From Promicromonospora sp. Populi (GTDB taxonomy: Bacteria > Actinomycetota > Actinomycetes > Actinomycetales > Cellulomonadaceae), in the NCBI RefSeq assembly GCF_041081105.1, contig NZ_CP163528.1, positions 1,860,001-1,924,000 on the forward strand: a stretch of 64,000 nt of DNA, written 5' to 3'. Numbering within the stretch: the first letter of the stretch is position 1; each line of letters starts with the position of its first letter. Of the stretch, positions 43,942 through 52,472 are shown piece by piece. The notes beneath the pieces were generated by a model. That model was given only the letters and a program-made list of their open reading frames with translations, made no database searches and had not been told where the DNA came from. Both the position numbers and the translations under genes were made by a program.

Positions 43942-44664
43942 TCAGCGACGCTCGGTCAGGCCCGACGGCGCTAGCCATCGCGCGGACACCTGCACCACCG
44001 GGCCGACGCCGAAGGCGAACACGACGGTCGCCCAGCCGAACGTGCCACCCAGCAGCACGCCGATCAGCACCACCGTGACCTCGATGGCGGTCTTGACCAC
44101 CCAGACGGGCCAGCCGGTCAGCCGCACTGCCCCCGTCATCAGCCCGTCGCGCGGTCCCGGCCCGAGGCGGGCCCCCACGTACGCGGCGGTGCTCACCCCG
44201 AGGAGCACGATCCCGCCCAGGGCCAGGCCGATGCCGACCACGAGGTGCGGCTCGGGCAGCAGGCGCTCCAGCGCCCACAGGGCCGGGTCGATCACGAGGC
44301 TGATCACGATGATGTTGGCGATCGTCCCGATGCCCGGCCTCTGCCGCAGCGGGATCCACGCGAGCATCACGAGCAGCCCGACGCCGAGCACCACCCACCC
44401 GTAGGCGAGACCCGTCCGGTCCACGAGGCCCTGGTCCAGCACCGCCCACGGCATCGCGCCCTGCCCCGAGTGCAGCATCATCGCGGTGGCGACGCCGAAG
44501 CCGACGAGTCCCAGCAAGAGCTGGACGGCTCGGCGCACGGGGTGCATCAGCACGGCCCGCGACCCCCGCTCGGCAGGGGCGGCAGCGACGGCGGCGACGT
44601 CCGGGGCAGGTGCGGCAGTGGGTTGTGGGCGGGGGTCGGCCGGGCGGCCGGTGGTCGTCGTCAT
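43942..44664 (-). CDS. YczE/YitT-like membrane protein
   Basis: 240 residues: a Pro/Ala-rich N-terminus (MTTTTGRPADPRPQPTAAP) followed by about five helices (AVQLLLGLVGFGVATAMML, LAYGWVVLGVGLLVMLAWI, IVISLVI, VGIGLALGGIVLLGVSTAAY, WVVKTAIEVTVVLIGVLLGG). GARLGPGPRDGLMTG is the YczE signature. ATG 44664 is preferred over the longer 44706 reading. In many bacteria yczE genes are divergent from MocR-type regulators, as here; they may export or import the regulator's effector. Confidence 0.85.
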   Translation of the reverse strand: MTTTTGRPADPRPQPTAAPAPDVAAVAAAPAERGSRAVLMHPVRRAVQLLLGLVGFGVATAMMLHSGQGAMPWAVLDQGLVDRTGLAYGWVVLGVGLLVMLAWIPLRQRPGIGTIANIIVISLVIDPALWALERLLPEPHLVVGIGLALGGIVLLGVSTAAYVGARLGPGPRDGLMTGAVRLTGWPVWVVKTAIEVTVVLIGVLLGGTFGWATVVFAFGVGPVVQVSARWLAPSGLTERR

Positions 44665-44682
44665 GCATCCATGATCACCGCC

Positions 44683-44724
44683 ATTGGCCTTGTCATCCAT
44701 GGCCAATCACGCAAGAGTGGCCAC
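44683..44724. promoter_or_regulatory. Operator candidate for the MocR regulator
   Basis: The 60-bp divergent gap holds an inverted repeat attggcc (44683-44689) / ggccaat (44701-44707) and a palindrome gtggccac (44717-44724) directly at the regulator's start, i.e. three TGGCC-type elements. MocR regulators typically bind repeated sites between themselves and the target gene. Confidence 0.5.
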
Positions 44725-46221
44725 ATGCCCGTCGCGTCTCCCACAGTGCTGCGCCAGCTCTCCCCCGCGACCACCGCCCGCCTGCTGGGCACCTGGCACG
44801 CCGGCGGACCCGCCTACATCGCCCTCGCGGACGCGCTGCGGGCCGCGGTGCTGTCGGGCACCCTGGCGCCGCACACCCGTCTGCCCAGCGAACGCGAGCT
44901 CGCGGCGACGCTCAACGTCTCGCGCACCACCACGTCGGGCGCATACGCACGGCTGCGGGAGCTGGGCTTCGCGGTCAGCCGCGTCGGGTCGGGCACCGTG
45001 ACGACGCTGCCGCAGCGCGCGATCGAACCCGGCCCGCTGCACCGGCCCGCCGGCGGCGACGCCCCGCTGTCCGCAGACCCCCTGCGGGGCGGGACGCACG
45101 CGGGTGCACCGGCCGCCGTCGGGCACCTCGACCTGTGGCAGGCGACGCCGCCCGCTCCGCCCGAGCTGCACGGGGCCTTCGCCCGGGCGCTGGACGGGCT
45201 GCCCGCCTACCTCGACTCGGGCGGGTACGAGCCCTACGGCCTGACGCCGCTGCGCGAGGCGATCGCGGCGCGCTACCGCGAGCGCGGCGTGCCCACCACC
45301 GCCGGCGAGATCCTGGTCACCACGGGCGCCCAGCAGGCGATCGCCCTCCTTGCGCGCACCCACCTGCGCCCTGGCGAGCGTGCGGTGGTGGAGTCGCCCA
45401 CCTACTTCCACGCCATGGAGGCCATGCGCGATGCCGGGGGCCGCGTGGTCGGGGTGCCCGCCGGGCCGCTCGACGTCGACCAGCTCGCATCTACGGTGCG
45501 GCGCGCCCGGCCGCGCCTCGTGTACCTCGTGCCGGACTATCAGAACCCGACGGGCTTTGTGCTGTCCGCCGAGGAGCGGGCGGCGGTCCGGGAGATCGCC
45601 GACCGGCACGGCGTCACGGTCGTGGGCGACGAGACGCTCGTCGAGCTCGGGCTGTCGGACGAGCGCACGCCGCCCCCGTTCGCCGGCGACGGGACGTCGC
45701 CGCACGTGGTGTCCGTGGGGTCGGCCTCGAAGGCGTTCTGGGGCGGGCTCCGCGTCGGCTGGGTCCGGGCACACCCGCAGGTGATCGCGCAGCTCGCGCG
45801 GGCACGGCAGTCGGTGGACATCGCGACCGCAGTGCTGGAGCAGCTCGCCGTGACGGAGCTGCTCGGGCGCCGCGCCGAGGTCATGGCGGGCCGCCGGCAG
45901 ATGTTGCGCGAGCGGCGCGACGTCCTGGTGGGCCGGCTCCAGGAGGCGTTTCCCTGGGACGTCCCGGTGCCCCAGGGCGGGCTGTTCTGCTGGGTCGACC
46001 TGGGCCTCCCGGTCGCGCAGGCGTTCGCCGCCGCTGCCGCGGCCGAGGGCGTGCGGGTAGGGGGCGGCCCGATGTTCACGCCGGACAACGCCGGTGCCAC
46101 CTCCCGCGTGCGGCTCACCTTCACGCGGTCGCCCGCCGAGCTGTCCGACGCCGTCCCGCGCCTCGTCCGAGCCTGGGGACGGGTCGCCGGCCGGCAGCGC
46201 CCGGCAGGCTCCCGCGCGTAG
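44725..46221 (+). CDS. MocR/PdxR-type PLP-dependent regulator
   Basis: 498 residues: GntR winged helix-turn-helix (PAYIALADALRAAVLSGTLA, RLPSERELAATLNVSRTTTS) joined to a fold-type I aminotransferase domain with TTGAQQAIALLARTHL, PDYQNPTG and the PLP lysine in VGSASKAFWGGLRVGW. Such proteins sense PLP or an amino-acid ligand rather than catalyse transamination. Divergent from the yczE gene, its probable target. No Shine-Dalgarno; ATG 44725 directly follows the gtggccac palindrome, implying autorepression. Confidence 0.93.
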   Translation: MPVASPTVLRQLSPATTARLLGTWHAGGPAYIALADALRAAVLSGTLAPHTRLPSERELAATLNVSRTTTSGAYARLRELGFAVSRVGSGTVTTLPQRAIEPGPLHRPAGGDAPLSADPLRGGTHAGAPAAVGHLDLWQATPPAPPELHGAFARALDGLPAYLDSGGYEPYGLTPLREAIAARYRERGVPTTAGEILVTTGAQQAIALLARTHLRPGERAVVESPTYFHAMEAMRDAGGRVVGVPAGPLDVDQLASTVRRARPRLVYLVPDYQNPTGFVLSAEERAAVREIADRHGVTVVGDETLVELGLSDERTPPPFAGDGTSPHVVSVGSASKAFWGGLRVGWVRAHPQVIAQLARARQSVDIATAVLEQLAVTELLGRRAEVMAGRRQMLRERRDVLVGRLQEAFPWDVPVPQGGLFCWVDLGLPVAQAFAAAAAAEGVRVGGGPMFTPDNAGATSRVRLTFTRSPAELSDAVPRLVRAWGRVAGRQRPAGSRA

Positions 46222-46229
46222 GGGCTCGG

Positions 46230-48077
46230 TCAGCGGTCCGGCTGCCCGATCCACGCCACGTACAGCTGCGGGTCGGACGCTCCGGGACCCGAGGACACCC
46301 ATGCCACCCGCTCCCCTGCCACGGCCACGTCGGCGACCACGCCCTCCAGCCGATAGACCCGGCCGTCGAGCAGCAGAAAGCCCGCCGGCCCGCTCATCCA
46401 CGCCACCGCCCGCTCGTCGGCGTCGATCCCGGTCACGTCGCCCTCCAGCTCGGCCAGCGTGACGGCCTCCGACGCCCGGTCGAGCACGTACAGGTCACCT
46501 GCCAGCCCCCACGCCAGCACCCCGTCCGACGACGCCATCCGCGTCACCGTCTCGGCCCGGTACTCAGCCACCGGCGGGAGCGTCATGACGGGCCGCACGA
46601 GGCCGTCGTCCGAACGCGCCGAGAGCTCGACGCCGGCTCCCAGGTCGTTCGCCGCCCACGCCACCCCGTCCGACATGGCGGTGAACCCGGTGGCGCCCCC
46701 GACCACGGTCTCAGCCTCGCCGTTCGCCAGCCGGACCCGGACCTGCTCGATCTCACCCTGGTCCGCCAGCCGCTGCAGGTGCAGATATGAACCGCTCAGC
46801 CCGATCTGGTACCCCACCGGCACCGGCTCGCCCGACGACTCCACGAGCGTGCGCACCTCGGGGTCCCGCACGTCGTCGACCACACGGATCGCCCAAGGTG
46901 ACAGCTCGCTCTCCGGCGTCGCCACCTCCAGCCAAGCGATCCGGTCACCCTGGCGCACGATGTGGGCAATCTCCGCGTTGTGGCCGTCGACAGTGCCGTT
47001 GTGGGCGAGCACTGTGCGGTCCCCGGTGGCCGCGAGCAGCTCGAGCACCAGCATCCGGTCGGGATACACGTCGCCGTCGTCCGGGCCAGGGGACATCTCG
47101 GTGATCGTCACGATCGAGCCGTCCGCCGCCAGCGTGTCCGTCTGACCGCTACCCACAGTGGTCCAGGGCACGTCGTCGACCATGTTCGCGTCGACGACGG
47201 CGCCCGCCTCGACGGGGTCGGGCGCGGCCCCCACCTCGATCCGGACCACGCACGTCCCCTCCGGCCAGGGAGAGCCTCCCGGACCTGACGGCTCCGCCGC
47301 GCAGTCACCGGGCAGCGCGTCGGCGTCGGGCTGCTCCAGGCCCACGAGCGTGCGGAACCACTCGCTGCCCGGCAGCGCGACCGGGCCCAGGCCCGGGACG
47401 GGGACCGGGCCCGCCAGGAAGAACGCGACCACGATTGCCGCCACGCCACCCAGCACCGCCTGCGCGGCGCGCCGTCTGCGCAGCGCGGCCCGGCTCGCGC
47501 CGAGCGTCTCTGCCGCGTCGCGGTGCGGCACGGGGATGTCCGCGAGGTCCGCACGCTCCAGGATGCTGCGCAGGTTCTCCAGGCCGCGTGCGTTCGTCGA
47601 CTTCACCGTACCCACCGACCTCCCCAGCTCATCCGCGACCTGAGCCTCGGACAGGTCCAGCAGGTGCCGCATGACCACCACCCGGCGCTGCTGCGGCGGT
47701 AGCTGCGCCAACGCCTGCACAAGCTCGTCCCGGACGGCGACGCGCGCGGCGTGGTCCGGCGTGTCGGGAAGCCGGATCACGTCGTCGCCGGGCAGGTCGG
47801 TGCGGCTGGTACGGCGCCAGGTGTCGGTACGCAGGTTGACGAGGATCCGCCGGGCGTAGGCACGCGGTTCGGAACGCACCTTGTGCCACGACCGGAAGAC
47901 CCGCTCGAAGGTGCCCTGGACCAGGTCCTCGGCCCGGTGCGGGTCGCCGCACAGCAGGTAGGCGGTGCGGAAGAGGTACGGGCGGGCGTCTCCGACGAAC
48001 GCGACGAACTCCTGGTCCCTGGAACGGACCACGCGGACCTCGGCCCGCTCGGGTGCGTGGATGCTCATGTCCCCCAT
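46230..48077 (-). CDS. ECF sigma factor fused to a membrane helix and external propeller-like domain
   Basis: 615 residues in one open frame. Residues ~20-90 are sigma region 2 of the SigE group (LFRTAYLLCGDPHRAEDLVQ, AYARRILVNL); ~115-175 are region 4 (LAQLPPQQRRVVVMRHL, EAQVADELGRSVGTVKS). A single membrane helix follows at 206-224 (QAVLGGVAAIVVAFFLAG), then ~390 external residues. These contain recurring hydrophobic blades with an AW core (GDRIAWLEV, DGVAWAAND, LAWGLAGDLYVLD, AVAWMSGP, GERVAWVSS), suggesting a beta-propeller, and two cysteines that could pair. No anti-sigma gene is adjacent. AGGGGG is 6 nt before ATG 48077. Release from the membrane by proteolysis would be required for ordinary promoter access. 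Confidence 0.88.
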   Translation of the reverse strand: MGDMSIHAPERAEVRVVRSRDQEFVAFVGDARPYLFRTAYLLCGDPHRAEDLVQGTFERVFRSWHKVRSEPRAYARRILVNLRTDTWRRTSRTDLPGDDVIRLPDTPDHAARVAVRDELVQALAQLPPQQRRVVVMRHLLDLSEAQVADELGRSVGTVKSTNARGLENLRSILERADLADIPVPHRDAAETLGASRAALRRRRAAQAVLGGVAAIVVAFFLAGPVPVPGLGPVALPGSEWFRTLVGLEQPDADALPGDCAAEPSGPGGSPWPEGTCVVRIEVGAAPDPVEAGAVVDANMVDDVPWTTVGSGQTDTLAADGSIVTITEMSPGPDDGDVYPDRMLVLELLAATGDRTVLAHNGTVDGHNAEIAHIVRQGDRIAWLEVATPESELSPWAIRVVDDVRDPEVRTLVESSGEPVPVGYQIGLSGSYLHLQRLADQGEIEQVRVRLANGEAETVVGGATGFTAMSDGVAWAANDLGAGVELSARSDDGLVRPVMTLPPVAEYRAETVTRMASSDGVLAWGLAGDLYVLDRASEAVTLAELEGDVTGIDADERAVAWMSGPAGFLLLDGRVYRLEGVVADVAVAGERVAWVSSGPGASDPQLYVAWIGQPDR

Positions 48078-48126
48078 GACGCGCCCCCTCGCGGGAAGGT
48101 TCAGCCGATGTTCCAGGAATCTCGGC

Positions 48127-48336
48127 TCAGGGCGTCCGCAGGTCCACGGCCGGTGCCGCCTCGGTGCCGTCGTGCAGCAACCGGGCCTGCACCGCACCGG
48201 CCTCGGCCAGCGAACGCCAGTGCTCGCCGAGCCACTGCTCGGCGTCGTACTGCGCGGTGAAGACGGGTGTGACGGGTTCGCTCAGGCGACGCCCCTCGGC
48301 GTCGTCCAGAGACCACTCCCACTGCGGACGGATCAT
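48127..48336 (-). CDS. Small conserved protein downstream of pyrD
   Basis: 69 residues, MIRPQWEWSLDDAEGRRLSE start, acidic/aromatic, no membrane segment or motif I can name. GGGAGG is well placed before ATG 48336, and the start overlaps the pyrD stop (ATGA), so it is very probably translated. It lies between pyrD and the fused sigma gene, 49 bp before the latter's start. Function unknown. Confidence 0.75.
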   Translation of the reverse strand: MIRPQWEWSLDDAEGRRLSEPVTPVFTAQYDAEQWLGEHWRSLAEAGAVQARLLHDGTEAAPAVDLRTP

Positions 48337-49424
48337 TCGTACCTCCCACTTGCTGTCGAGCCGGCCGAGCGGGTCAGGGCGCGGTTGATCTCCGACGCCC
48401 AGAACGGCCCCTCGTAGACGAATGACGTGTAGCCCTGGGTCAGGTCGGCCCCCGCGCGCAGGTAGGCGCGGACGTCGTCGGCCCGGGTGATGCCACCCAC
48501 GCCGATGATGACCGGGCCCAGGCCGAGCCGTTCGCGCAGCCGCGCGACCACCTCGATGCCCCGGCCCAGCAGGGGCGGCCCGGACAGGCCGCCCGGGCCA
48601 CGGTCGTGGCCGATGGTGGTGTTGACGGCGACCACGCCGTCCAGCCCGAGCTCGAGGACGAGTTCGGCGACGGCGTCGATGTCCTCGTCCGCGAGGTCGG
48701 GGGCGATCTTCACCAGGAGCGGGACGCGCCGGCCGCCGCCCGTGGACACGGTTGCGTTCGCCTCGTCGGCGGCGGCACGCACTGCCTGCAGGATCGGGCG
48801 CAGCGCCTGCGTCGACTGCAGGTCGCGCAGGCCGGGAGTGTTCGGGGAGGAGACGTTGACCACGAGGTAGTCGGCCCAGGGGGCCAGCAGGCGGGCGGAG
48901 GTCGCGTAGTCGGCGGCGGCGTCCTCGGGCTGCGTCACCTTGGACTTGCCGATGTTGGCGCCGACGACGATCGCGCGGCCCGCGGCGGTCCGGCGCAGTT
49001 CGCGGAGCCGGTCCGCGGCGGCCGCGGCGCCCTCGTTGTTGAAGCCCATCCGGTTGCGCACCCCGCGCACGTCGAGCTCGCGCCACATGCGCGGCCGCTC
49101 GTTGCCGGGCTGCGGGCGCGCGGTGACCGTGCCGATCTCGATGAACCCGAAGCCGAGCATCGTCAGGCCCCGGATCGCGCGTGCGTTCTTGTCGAACCCG
49201 CCGGCCAGGCCGAACGGCGCCGGAACCACCCGGCCGAACAGCCGCACGCTCCCGGGCCCCCCGGCGCGCTGGCCGAGGTAGGGGGCGACGGCGCCCTGGA
49301 CGACGTCGCGCAGCACCGGCACCTGCCCCGCCCGCTCGATCAGCGAGAACGCGAGCTCGTGCGCGCGCTCGGGGTCCATCCGGCGCAAAGCGATGCTGAA
49401 CAACAACGAGTACGGCCAGCTCAT
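48333..49424 (-). CDS. pyrD: Dihydroorotate dehydrogenase (quinone), class 2
   Basis: 363-residue membrane-associated FMN enzyme of pyrimidine synthesis, passing electrons to menaquinone. FGLAGGFDKNA, GTVTARPQPGNERPRMWRE, NRMGFNN, catalytic Ser in VVNVSSPNTPGLRDLQ, LLVKIAPDL and the phosphate site GVGGI are present, plus the class 2 N-terminal helix (MSWPYSLLFSIALRRMDPE). ATG 49424 has AGGAGAGGA upstream and overlaps the preceding stop (ATGA). Confidence 0.96.
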   Translation of the reverse strand: MSWPYSLLFSIALRRMDPERAHELAFSLIERAGQVPVLRDVVQGAVAPYLGQRAGGPGSVRLFGRVVPAPFGLAGGFDKNARAIRGLTMLGFGFIEIGTVTARPQPGNERPRMWRELDVRGVRNRMGFNNEGAAAAADRLRELRRTAAGRAIVVGANIGKSKVTQPEDAAADYATSARLLAPWADYLVVNVSSPNTPGLRDLQSTQALRPILQAVRAAADEANATVSTGGGRRVPLLVKIAPDLADEDIDAVAELVLELGLDGVVAVNTTIGHDRGPGGLSGPPLLGRGIEVVARLRERLGLGPVIIGVGGITRADDVRAYLRAGADLTQGYTSFVYEGPFWASEINRALTRSAGSTASGRYE

Positions 49425-49879
49425 GCAGTCCTCTCCTCGGACGTGCTGCGCGACGTCCGCCACAGCCACCACAACCCCACGAAGGGCAGGACCAGCGGCA
49501 CGTAACCGTAGCCCTGGCCGAACCCGGACCAGACGGTCGACTCGCCGAACACGCCCGCGTCGGCGAGCGACAGCGCGCCGACCGTCACGACGCCCACTGC
49601 CTCGATCCCGACGGTGATCCACGCGGTGACGCGCCAGGCCGGCGTACCGATCGCCAGCGCGAAAGTGGCCACCACGTAGACGGCGGCGGCGAGCGTGGAG
49701 AGCGTGTAGGCGACCGGCGCCTCGCCGAACTTCACGACGAGCTCGTAGGAGGACCGGCCGAGGGCGGCGAACGCCAGGATCCCGTAGATGGTCACCAGGA
49801 CCCGGCCGAAGCCCCGCCCGGTCGGCCGTGCAGCGAGCGGCCGTGTGCCCGCCTGCCGTGCACCCGTCTGTTCCGACAT
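49421..49879 (-). CDS. Small membrane protein A upstream of pyrD
   Basis: 152 residues with four predicted helices (VTIYGILAFAALGRSSYEL, TLSTLAAAVYVVATFALAIG, WITVGIEAVGVVTVGALSLAD, YVPLVLPFVGLWWLWRT) and a basic N-terminus. No function assigned; the layout resembles actinobacterial integral membrane proteins found next to pyrD. ATG 49879 overlaps the stop of the upstream gene (TGATG). Confidence 0.8.
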   Translation of the reverse strand: MSEQTGARQAGTRPLAARPTGRGFGRVLVTIYGILAFAALGRSSYELVVKFGEAPVAYTLSTLAAAVYVVATFALAIGTPAWRVTAWITVGIEAVGVVTVGALSLADAGVFGESTVWSGFGQGYGYVPLVLPFVGLWWLWRTSRSTSEERTA

Positions 49880-50238
49880 CACGCCCCCGTCCAGATCTGC
49901 CACATACGCCACTCCAGGAAGGCCACGGTCACCGACGCCACCAGCAGCACCACCGAGCTCCACTTGGTGCGCTCCGCGAAGGCCCACGCGGCGGCGACCG
50001 GCAGGATCACCAGGGTGGTCGCGAAATAGCCCCAGAACAGCAGCGGGTCGTCCGCGCCGGCGCCGGTGGCGCCCCGCACGATCGCGACGACACCCTGCAC
50101 GAGCACAAAGACCTCGATCACGGCCCCGCCCCAGAGCTGGTTCAGGATGACCGCGCGGTCACGGGCCACGAACCAACCGGCCCACCCGGTCAGGACCACG
50201 CACAGCGCGATCACGAGGAGCAGGAGGGCAAGGATCAC
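49879..50238 (-). CDS. Small membrane protein B upstream of pyrD
   Basis: 119 residues, four helices (VILALLLLVIALCVVLTGWA, WGGAVIEVFVLVQGVVAIVRG, FWGYFATTLVILPVAAAWAF, SSVVLLVASVTVAFLEWRM). Start GTG 50238 is 7 nt after TAGTCT (complement of 50246-50251), giving a leaderless start; the longer reading to 50304 adds a charged leader. First gene of a coupled four-gene run B-A-pyrD-small protein. Function unknown. Confidence 0.8.
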   Translation of the reverse strand: MILALLLLVIALCVVLTGWAGWFVARDRAVILNQLWGGAVIEVFVLVQGVVAIVRGATGAGADDPLLFWGYFATTLVILPVAAAWAFAERTKWSSVVLLVASVTVAFLEWRMWQIWTGA

Positions 50239-50339
50239 GTCTCGCAGACTACCGGGCACCGCCCACCGAGCGGCAATCGGATCGTGCGTGACCTGCGCCT
50301 CCATCGGGGCCGTCAGAGGCCCGGGTTACGATCGGCCCC

Positions 50340-51848
50340 GTGACCGACGTGACCCTCTCCAGCAAGAATCCCACCGCCGTAAAGGCCGAAGCGCTAGTGG
50401 TGGCGACCGCCCAGACGTCGGACGGCGTAGCCGTCGTGTCCGACCAGCTCCCCACCGACCTGCTGACGCAGCTCGAGTCGCTCGCGCCGCAGCTCGGCGT
50501 CACCGGCGCGCGCGACGAGGTCCGCAAGATCCCCGCCGGCCCCAAGCTCGCCGCCGAGATCCTGGTGCTGACCGGCCTGGGCGAGCGTGCCGAGGACGGC
50601 ACCTTCGCCATCGAGACCCTGCGCCGCGCCGCGGGCGCGGCGACCCGTGAGCTGGCGGGCATCAAGACCGCCGCGCTGGCGCTCCCCGCCTCCGACGACG
50701 CCGAGATCACTGCCGTGACGGAGGGCGCCCTGCTGGGCGCCTACGCCTTCAACCAGTACCGCAGCGCAGGCAAGTCCACAGCGAAGGAATCCGGTAAGGA
50801 CCCGGTCGGCGCCATCGAGATCCTGACGCCGCTGCACAAGAACGCGAAGGCGAAGGTCGCCGCCGAGCGTGCCGAGATCCTCGCCGCGGCGGTGCACGCC
50901 GCCCGCGACCTCGTCAACACGGCGCCCAACGAGCTCTACCCGGCCACGTTCGCCGACGCCGCGAAGGCCGCCGCCAAGGACGTGCGCCACGTGCGCGTCA
51001 CCGTCCTGGACGACAAGCAGCTCGCGTCCGGCGGTTACGGCGGGCTCACCGCCGTCGGGCAGGGCTCCTCCCGCGGGCCGCGGCTCGTCAAGGTCGCCTA
51101 CACGCCGGCCAAGCCGAACGGCAAGGTCGCGCTCGTCGGCAAGGGCATCACGTTCGACTCCGGCGGCATCTCGATCAAGCCGGCCGCGGGCATGGAGGCC
51201 ATGAAGTCGGACATGGCCGGCGCCGCCGCCGTCCTGTCCACGGTCGTGGCCGCCGCCAAGCTGAACCTGCCGGTCGCCGTCACGGGCTACCTCTGCCTCG
51301 CCGAGAACATGCCGGGCGGCAACGCGCAGCGCCCCGCCGACGTCATCACGATCTACGGCGGCAAGACCGTCGAGATCCTGAACACCGACGCCGAGGGCCG
51401 CGTGGTCATGGCCGACGGCCTCGCGTCCGCGATCGAGGACGGCCACGACGTCGTGCTCGACATCGCCACCCTCACCGGCGCCCAGATGGTCGCGCTGGGC
51501 ACCCGCACCTCCGCCGTCATGGGCACCGACGCGGTGCGCGACGAGGTCAAGGCCGCCGCGGACGCCTCGGGCGAGCTGTTCTGGCCGATGCCGCTCCCCG
51601 ACGAGCTCAAGACGAACATCAAGTCCAAGGTGGCCGACGTCGCCAACTCGGGGCCGCGCTGGGGCGGCATGCTCAACGCCGGCCTGTTCCTGCAGACGTT
51701 CGTGGGCGACCACCCCTGGGCGCACCTCGACATCGCGGGCCCGGCGTTCAACGAGGGCGGCGCGCACGGCTACACGCCCTACGGCGGCACCGGCGTCGGC
51801 GTCCGCACCCTCCTGGGCTTCCTCGAGGGCCGGGCGAAGGTCAGCTAG
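50340..51848 (+). CDS. pepA: Leucyl aminopeptidase (M17)
   Basis: 502-residue di-zinc aminopeptidase. Zinc and catalytic regions: GKGITFDSGGISIKP, MKSDMAGAAAVL, and NTDAEGRVVMADGL (M17 signature). The N-terminal ~170 residues form the macro-like domain. GTG 50340 follows TACGAT (50327-50332) by 7 nt with no Shine-Dalgarno: leaderless. Homologue of Rv2213. Confidence 0.96.
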   Translation: MTDVTLSSKNPTAVKAEALVVATAQTSDGVAVVSDQLPTDLLTQLESLAPQLGVTGARDEVRKIPAGPKLAAEILVLTGLGERAEDGTFAIETLRRAAGAATRELAGIKTAALALPASDDAEITAVTEGALLGAYAFNQYRSAGKSTAKESGKDPVGAIEILTPLHKNAKAKVAAERAEILAAAVHAARDLVNTAPNELYPATFADAAKAAAKDVRHVRVTVLDDKQLASGGYGGLTAVGQGSSRGPRLVKVAYTPAKPNGKVALVGKGITFDSGGISIKPAAGMEAMKSDMAGAAAVLSTVVAAAKLNLPVAVTGYLCLAENMPGGNAQRPADVITIYGGKTVEILNTDAEGRVVMADGLASAIEDGHDVVLDIATLTGAQMVALGTRTSAVMGTDAVRDEVKAAADASGELFWPMPLPDELKTNIKSKVADVANSGPRWGGMLNAGLFLQTFVGDHPWAHLDIAGPAFNEGGAHGYTPYGGTGVGVRTLLGFLEGRAKVS

Positions 51849-51858
51849 CTACTTCTAG

Positions 51859-52212
51859 CTACTTCGACCTGCGCTGGGCGCTGTTCCAGTCGCGCATCCG
51901 CTGGGGGTAGCCGGTGAACCGGACGTTGTACACCGGCACCCCTAGCTGGTTCGCGATGTCGAACGCGGTGCGCTCGTCCGGCACCCGGCGTCGCGTCCAC
52001 TCCCCCGTGCTCGCCACGAGCAGGATCGTGCTCGGGATGTCCGTGGTCGGCGGCTCCACGTAGGCCTCGACCCCGACGCGTGACCCGATGAACTCACGGA
52101 GGTGCTCGAGCGTCTGACGGCGCGCGTCGTTCCCGCTGGGGCGCGATCCGCCACCGGACGACGAGTGCCGCTGGAAGAATCGCGCAAGCGAGCTACGGGA
52201 CTGGCGAGGCAT
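51859..52212 (-). CDS. Conserved actinobacterial protein of unknown function
   Basis: 117 residues; basic N-terminus (MPRQSRSSLARFFQRHSSSG), then a compact mixed alpha/beta part (LEHLREFIGSRVGVEAYVE, TILLVASTGEWTRRRVPDE, YNVRFTGYPQRMRDWN). I recognise no catalytic motif. ATG 52212 is 6 nt after TACTCT (complement of 52219-52224), leaderless. Convergent with pepA, 10 bp apart. Confidence 0.75.
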   Translation of the reverse strand: MPRQSRSSLARFFQRHSSSGGGSRPSGNDARRQTLEHLREFIGSRVGVEAYVEPPTTDIPSTILLVASTGEWTRRRVPDERTAFDIANQLGVPVYNVRFTGYPQRMRDWNSAQRRSK

Positions 52213-52472
52213 GGAACGAGAGTACTAGCGAGTTCCGCACCGGCCTAGGCAACTGAGCGCAACTCCAGGGAATCCCACATTCCTGTTACACGCCGCCCAC
52301 CTGCCCGCACAGACTCATCGAACTGCCCACTGACCGCGCACAGCCCCAAGTACCCGTTAATGTCGCCACGGTCACACCCGTCAAGCGGGGTACACGATTG
52401 GGGCCACGCCCGCTGAAGTGTCAAGATGGCGTGCGGTGGAGAACCCACACCCGGTCAACGAGGAGCCAGCAC

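Noticed and set aside
46753..47104. Separate small ORFs inside the C-terminal part of the fused sigma gene
   Set aside because: They are other-frame shadows; the 615-codon frame is uninterrupted and has consistent codon use.
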